64,000 nt of DNA from UBA6985 sp946536225 (GTDB lineage: Bacteria; Bacillota_I; Bacilli_A; RF39; UBA660): positions 124,001 to 188,000 of the forward strand of contig CAMNEE010000002.1 of the NCBI GenBank assembly GCA_946536225.1, given 5' to 3'. Both the position numbers and the translations under genes were made by a program. Each line of letters starts with the position of its first letter. Positions within the stretch are counted from its first letter, which is position 1. Below are positions 63,301 through 64,000 of this stretch, piece after piece. The notes beneath the pieces were generated by a model. That model did not search any database and was not told the origin of the DNA. It was given only the letters and a program-made list of their open reading frames with translations.

Positions 63301-64000
63301 ATTAATAGACCATTTACAGACCACACTGCTGTAACTAGTATTACACCAAGTATTGGTACACTTGATTATGTAGATGGTATAACAGAATATGACATGGCTG
63401 TTGAAGCAACAACTGCAAGTATTAAGTTTACTGTTGTTACTGGCGACCCTATGGCAACAGTTACAGTTAATAATGAAAGTCAAGATACTGCAGTACCATT
63501 AGTATCAGGTAAGAATATTGTTACAATAAAGGTAACTGGTACAAATGGTGAAGTTAAAGAGATTCATATATTTGTTAATAAATCTACAGCCGTTACAGAT
63601 ATAGAGTTAGATGAAGAAGAAATAATTCTAGGTGTAGGAGAATCTACATCAGTAGATTATGAATTTACTCCAGTAGATACAGCTTATACAAATGTAACAT
63701 GGAGTATTGATACAACTGACTTTGCTGATGTAGCAGTCAATGGTTTAATAACAGGTAAATCTCCTGGAACAGCTATAGTTACAATTACAAGTGACTTTGA
63801 CAGCACTGTAAAAGATACTCTTAAAGTCAAAGTTATCTATAAAGACATAAGAGTAAAAGAAACAAGCGGTTATGAAGTAGGTAAGAAAGATACAAACTTA
63901 GGAAGACAATCTAATTACATTTATAAAGTAACTGCTGGTAAATCAGTAAAAGACTTTATGAAAGAATTAAAAAATAATGAAGAATATCTTCATATTTATG
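48343..64000 (+). CDS. Second giant surface protein (at least 5,219 aa; 3' end outside window): 4 glycine-rich domains, long cadherin-like array, Big_2 module
   Basis: Starting at ATG 48343, the same reading frame stays open to the last base of the window. Residues about 8-30 form a hydrophobic signal peptide or anchor without a clear cleavage motif. They are followed by a unique region of about 130 residues that looks like one more beta-sandwich. GRDs begin near residues 172, 678, 1158 and 1590 (nt 48856, 50374, 51814 and 53110), separated by cadherin-like pairs. From about 1852 to 5085 there are roughly 35-40 cadherin-like modules. A Big_2-like module spans 5087-5166 and the last 53 residues match the pre-dockerin linker of the first giant. 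By alignment about 100 residues should remain, including a dockerin. The ribosome binding site is weak (AGGG at 48329-48332). The gene is a paralogue of the first giant with a shorter GRD array. Confidence 0.9.
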   Translation, partial: MKIYKGQVKYFFIILGIIAALFLVFVFENPVSSYVSKVVGLNLYDDEVDTDLQSIYFEGYEGINIANPLLYTNLDDYPDTEDDNIYDPSTRTYQYTMYLFEDDEEFQLFTTKKSDDQVVNITYYPANLTNPSETCISTGCQATVTSTIGSQTTTYQILIIANMTLEDDKVIENFDGAGAPIEWVVPRSGTYKLEAWGAAGGGGISNSGSTNYNGGLGAYTSGEINLVGGTKLYIYLGAAGDRGKPSSPSGKWAGGWNGGGYGVKGTSYSSGAGGGATDFRTIRTNSNSSNLTESLASRIMVAAGGGGGAYSETSSSWSTQGGGLFVEGLSSSNCYANQSGGFEFGRGYTQEQADANPLANGLAIGGAGGGWYGGNGSINELDKGAGCGGSSYISGHLGSIGVYSDGSSKAPGLQVGETLSQSYSNTGYVFKKTKMVDGYGHEWTTEPVDTTQAPLYGQVSPSTGYASVGNMTSGHARVTQVAKYAKLDNVLKTLTASRGTFDTPLTEGDFDYVLTLDTFDNNVTITGTVNDTTTTEVSEPYTLNIEVGKTENVVIFVTDIASGLTNSYTITVIRPELPEGAHSTYIKKIDNPNNPTIYIDNGLYTYDLPIRYGKVSVDLTVYLYDNDATYTITGADFLENDTGVITIKVTDPLASPSETTYTFNYTRENTAGDVEDEYHFYYSGGPQEFEIPVSGDYRLEAWGAQGGTMNCGWSGIGGKGAYTSGEVNMAQGTKLYIYVGGKGANYCDGGTKAGGWNGGGKQLSGASAGGGASDIRLVGGSWDNGTSLNSRIMVAGAGGGSNDSTNGGYGGTLIGGTASGGSDTNGSGGTQTSGGVGLISSGGSFGLFGKGGNSYESYSQDGGAGGSGYYGGAKGAGYNVAGGGGSSYISGYQGCVAVISQNSSQPRRDKDDIKCTSDSASEDVVCSYHYSNYIFKDAKMIAGNSTQPTYDGESTQNGNEGTGHVKITPLSTKSENNFLSDLTFDGDGTRDPVQFTPNVYNYEITVGMYTQAINLEGIPYDSKAIVTGDGKKLLEVGTNDYDIVVTAENGSTRVYHVTVIREDLKGQHSNAINNIYIEDYGYLYIEKNVYNYNFRLNYNKYDAVMTIKCYDPDAKYTVEGADLIVANSGTITINVYHEDGSPAPLTYKLNYTRQIPIYDIESPYVYGCTKGQEQFIAPLDGLYTLEAWGAQGGGYVSEYTSASHGGRGGYSRGTIYLAQNEKIFIRVGCAGSYASGLNQGAGWNGGGSGGAGGYGGGGATDFRYKGDVLSRRIMVAGGGGGADNGGGSYHGGDDGSGGVGGGLEGENAYINGSQQPGTGGTQTSGFQLGVGQSVTTNTDTGGAGGGYWGGKVTNNNNGGGGGGSGYIDTELFEDGVTYPGSTSFPGVTDGSYEQGHPGDGAAKITVMSYLSENNYLESITSDIGSWDKTFDPAIKEYTVTIDTYENYITFIANAYDAYAEVIGAKKYEMDIGENTVNISVTAQNGSVRTYVITVIRTPISSGAVTAELQKIKFEGLPDILCEKDVYEYEILIPETWYYLSVTPVAYDIRSSQRLKGFSYIPESQTATITSRVVGGATLTYTIKIKKGNTETIFKYDYYYTGSYQTFTAPIKGYYTFQVWGAQGGDRGSGRAGRGGYATGRLLMDKNQTVYIYVGGSGNTGGTAGGWNGGGSREGYPGGGGASDVRTEIDDLYTRFIVAGGGGSVGHYWSYGGYGGGLSGTYPTWGYGWGGAPGTQTAGGAGSHSANAGTFGQGGTGYYKYNGYAGAGGGGWYGGGGSHPDGSADDDRGGGGGSGFVLTADSRGNAPLGYKLGEEFYLKDTELIAGNEEMPNPDSNGKMTGRTGNGFVRVKLTVLSDNNFLSKLTVKHGDETLSYSPNFNLQVQDYTVNLETDQTTATIEPRPDDSTATITGYGTFDIPPGETTKVLTVTSESGKDREYKVKFNREASTSSEPIDIRIVGLADNYCGKDPLYCKLSPKATFDPNVHDYTMTIPFQISQLDFQVDKTNANQVVGGAGKVTMNDVTTNVSIVIQSEACAIAGDTTTEGCVSVYNYSITRDMAGDADLKNLRIVNPSNTSLLFDRDVIEYTISVPYEYTSLGLEYETDYKDATAVVTGNENFELGWNRVVIEVTAMDNTKKRYGLNVYREKDDSTLLSDIMVTSGEGENLVRYNPTITFDRLNTGYYDYIIPNNITELDITGIKESANATIKYLAINGSPAPVDPTTGHISDIPVGYSYAGIEVTAMDGSKDTYKLKFIRERNGDSTLGQLIVKAGSTQLDLKHGEYVGFDPTVLEYEVMAPMGTEYLDITAPANVNTSNVSIHNPRLQPGKYTKIYIVVTAQNGSRTTYVVNAFRPASSINTLSSLHLFRYNDSTEEYDTDVTYSPTFDGTVNEYEASVPNEVKDIKIVGSIADEYATIQNNRGIYALAVGVNKINFKVISEAGAENIYVITITRAPSSNAYLSSVTINDGGGRVIVTPDHDVLTYNINVSADVENLEFMEVIPESDETTWELIQEQNPLDAFETKIFKIRTLAGDNITSKVYTFNVIRDKSNQTNLEWLLLHEGSLSPAFDPYVLTYETWIPYDATSGILDVVKEDSRATYAVNTNVLNNFVVGDNTLTVTVTAEDGESQKVYTIIVHRQEKEASNNKLFRLAVDQGSLTPAFDKDVPYYEVTLPYETSSITVSADPIDTSDAVVQGTGKYSLNVGRNLIVVKVFSSDEKVRDYQILVTRKQSTEARLKALVLDGVLLDKAFDPDTYYYEVTTQESYLRFKEITPMHPDATYKINNNVFYTPSGTYDVEIVVTAPDKIHTKTYTIRVNKVPSMNAYLSYLSVEGYNLIPQFSNSASVYEVYVPEGVLSVNVIATAESLEAIIEGTGVIMLESGTTIIPITVTSGAGNQFTYTIIVRREVSNNALLEMLRVNNGIMTQTANPSANPVFDPAVFEYNVSIPNEENELDLFYKAQVDTSTVDVSDKTLENVTTKDVVIKVTAENGEMRTYVLHVTKQPIVSALLSELVFQDYLLDPLFDPNVFDYYLYQNNEDTSVIIKRITTLDPYATISYDADKLTGMTIDNKVYDIPITVTASDNSEVKVYTIHVLHQEYVDNFLTFINYCTEFYNDGSCRDYKNLTPAFDSTTMSYTISLPNEIDGIKLNVEHKFDISIELVAATGGAHYMTTGYANFKFDTGTNTIGVIAEKNGIKRTYVIDVTRAKNSDNTIHELHLKYEGKDYASNLVPEFDPETNNYTLHVDVGTSYLDISAKIANTSTIMGDGKNGISLGTTTLTLSVTSEEGTLRTYTIIVTRDASSDCTLTDLIPSSGKLEPEFSMEQDTYSLIINSGVATLSFDATTADGTANILGLDPQIVPDGDSVRTITVVAEDTTTKVYTINIHKYSANNAFLKSLQIGDLPLDPEFDKTITEYTVMVPNSMKVVRQSDVSAVPEDGSATVTKTYSVNTSTTDYTDYAILVTASDNYTTKTYHLKIKRVLGSATTLDSLSTNTGYLKPTPFVPTKYEYTYMIPTTQTSVSIDDFKYVPTDDRATVTYDEPIDLTDENIDLTDSDNPVKFIIRVTAEDLSGYSEYVITLKWDFNSVNTLKSLYVENGYMVQTFKPGLYKYDIYEYYDQVSDVVHAETMSEKATITSGLGAVDLTQASEFYHYVNVEAEDGQVLQYTLHFIVSFHTDTNLLNFALEGTTAVDLDETEGFLVPTFDGDIVEYEVHVPYDYPLLDWTYQLMNQEQTAEFLIDGNPVKDREYRLPIGQTDLIINVYDGLKKLTQTYTIHIIKNESDNALLKSLVVAHMDNHKNLYSLNPSFSPEVYEYTVEVGRGEKDVPMEVYISAATAEPNAYTRITGYNMIWEGENDAKVIVTAQDGTIKTYVIHIIREPEFNSWLKDLTISAEGVFQQLTPNFRKTVKNYTLKLPGNIDKVTVDANPDVSTTIVRGTGTYDIGLGMTVISLTSTAINGDSTVYQIGIIQDASNDVDLRSLVVEGYPSISPAFDRSIIHYTLDVDADCTSLNVTAIPNDPKASVYVLGNNNFMTGTNTVSIQVLSQSKVYSKTYQIEVHKPLSRNAALTDVKVYDYFENIEEDHAATVKTYHDLTPAFDSKTYDYDVRVPYNVETIFFEYTKANPMSRIRGAGSHALNYGANEITITVIAEDGETTEDYNFTIYREYNLFLEKIELNNGIGVIPAFAKTTYEYEITVPNSVRNVYVRGTPEDPEHVIVSGNSTYPSVSTYLSTTTPTVATLTLTADDGRTSTYTVRIIREKNNNPNAEMISLSEGSLDPEFNKDTTSYVTHVHPSALNSHVTFTVTPEVDTTNYQIIGNTNLQGGTTGNNVIVRMTAEDGTTTKDYNIKVIVEDEEYFSNRLTGLKLVYPEDENYNIQLIPVFDSSKNTYSASVANSVDHVRVDATGDTNTVISGDVGLQNITYGRNVLTIKVTNSADTSIPENIYTIVVYRLDDNANLAQLIIKDHPIIFAQNVEEYNIDVADDVESLDITAVPVDPNSTVDIIGNENFGIGLNDITITVTSPAGNTRTYTVHTRRASSNNPYLASLEVVGYEYQPTFDAYSDSVYRLTVKSDVESVMIKGTPEKLGTTCTNLGATNLDFGTNDVSILCTAADGTTTHEYKLSIVREASAENRLDTLVTSPQNIREEFNPNITDYTVKLGVNDGQNIRINATAKDVDSTITGLGEYYLNEQFTTIPITVTAPDGSKMVYNITVEIYIDTSPTLADLWVEEGQITPAFNPNTQVYSLHVPYEVTEATVKYKTSNDTSIAHVEGNTNLEVKTNEVTVTVVNGNETYEYTIYVIRDPYASNKLKKLTVKDKETGTNYPLTPAFTGDRLYYTVTVPNNVTKVTVSATPEDTTSVMQGNKVYNLNVGANVAYVLVTSASNYTRSYTVVITRQSEEQTSNLSYLTSLTEDCEDADYTPAFDSTVTSYDIVVPSDTDTITINGTAAPGSTVKGFGKSILKYGMNQRSITVTGSDNSKTVYYVHINRPFTDHTAVTSITPSIGTLDYVDGITEYDMAVEATTASIKFTVVTGDPMATVTVNNESQDTAVPLVSGKNIVTIKVTGTNGEVKEIHIFVNKSTAVTDIELDEEEIILGVGESTSVDYEFTPVDTAYTNVTWSIDTTDFADVAVNGLITGKSPGTAIVTITSDFDSTVKDTLKVKVIYKDIRVKETSGYEVGKKDTNLGRQSNYIYKVTAGKSVKDFMKELKNNEEYLHIY
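48856..53890 (+). repeat. Four GRD plus cadherin-pair units in the second giant gene
   Basis: Unit lengths are about 506, 480 and 432 residues before the final GRD. All four keep the WGAxGG, WNGGG, ASDIR/ATDFR, RIMVA/FIVAG and glycine-run motifs. GRD2 carries the Cys pair before SYHYSN. The third opens unusually with VYGCTKG where others have YTG. Confidence 0.8.
53891..63600 (+). repeat. Cadherin-like beta-sandwich array in the second giant gene
   Basis: About 3,235 residues of tandem modules of 80-95 residues, with PxFDxxxxxYxVxVP and VTAxDGxxxxYTIxV motifs as in the first giant. Neighbouring modules are diverged enough that I saw no long nucleotide identity here, unlike GRD1 and GRD2 of the first gene. 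Confidence 0.78.
63601..63840 (+). other. Big_2-like Ig module in the second giant protein
   Basis: Residues 5087-5166: IELDEEEIILGVGES, then FTPVDTAYTNVTWS, then NGLITGKSPGTAIVTI. This is a closer match to the Big_2 consensus than the module in the first giant. Confidence 0.85.

Overview
The window comes from a low-G+C Gram-positive bacterium, most likely an uncultured Bacillota (Bacilli or Erysipelotrichales-like gut lineage). The reasons are strongly A/T-biased codon use, AGGAG-type ribosome binding sites, TTGACA/TATAAT-type promoters, Firmicutes-style LexA operators, a type I signal peptidase next to a DUF5305-like protein, and a dockerin. Every Trp I read in frame is TGG and the stops seen are TAA or TAG, so nothing points to a Mycoplasma-type code.

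Positions 1-4767 hold the 3' end of a secretion operon: the tail of a signal peptidase I, a two-TM DUF5305-like protein, and an 1161-aa secreted protein ending in a glycine-rich domain (GRD) of the kind found in the ALK/LTK receptors (Pfam Gly_rich/ALK_LTK_GRD type). Positions 4766-5690 are an SOS locus: lexA on the minus strand and, divergent from it, a 47-aa single-TM protein behind its own LexA-like box. This is the arrangement of yneA/sosA division inhibitors. Next come miaB (tRNA ms2i6A37 synthase) and a small membrane-anchored protein, each with its own promoter and terminator, then about 390 bp of A/T-rich DNA that may encode a small RNA.

Positions 8193-64000 are occupied by two giant surface-protein genes in the same orientation. 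The first is complete and encodes 13,329 residues in one uninterrupted frame (roughly 1.4 MDa). It has a signal peptide, 20 GRDs at a period of about 490 residues separated by pairs of cadherin-like beta-sandwich modules, then about 34 tandem cadherin-like modules, a Big_2-like Ig module and a C-terminal type I dockerin. The second has the same plan with 4 GRDs and a long cadherin-like array. It is open at the window edge just after its Big_2 module, so its dockerin should lie within about 300 bp downstream.

The reading that ties the window together is a cell-surface system: exported fibre-like proteins of polymerised GRD/beta-sandwich modules, attached through dockerins to an unseen cohesin partner, with a smaller GRD protein made beside a dedicated signal peptidase. 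The roles of GRDs in bacteria, and of these giants, are not known to me. Architecture is seen in the sequence; function is inferred.
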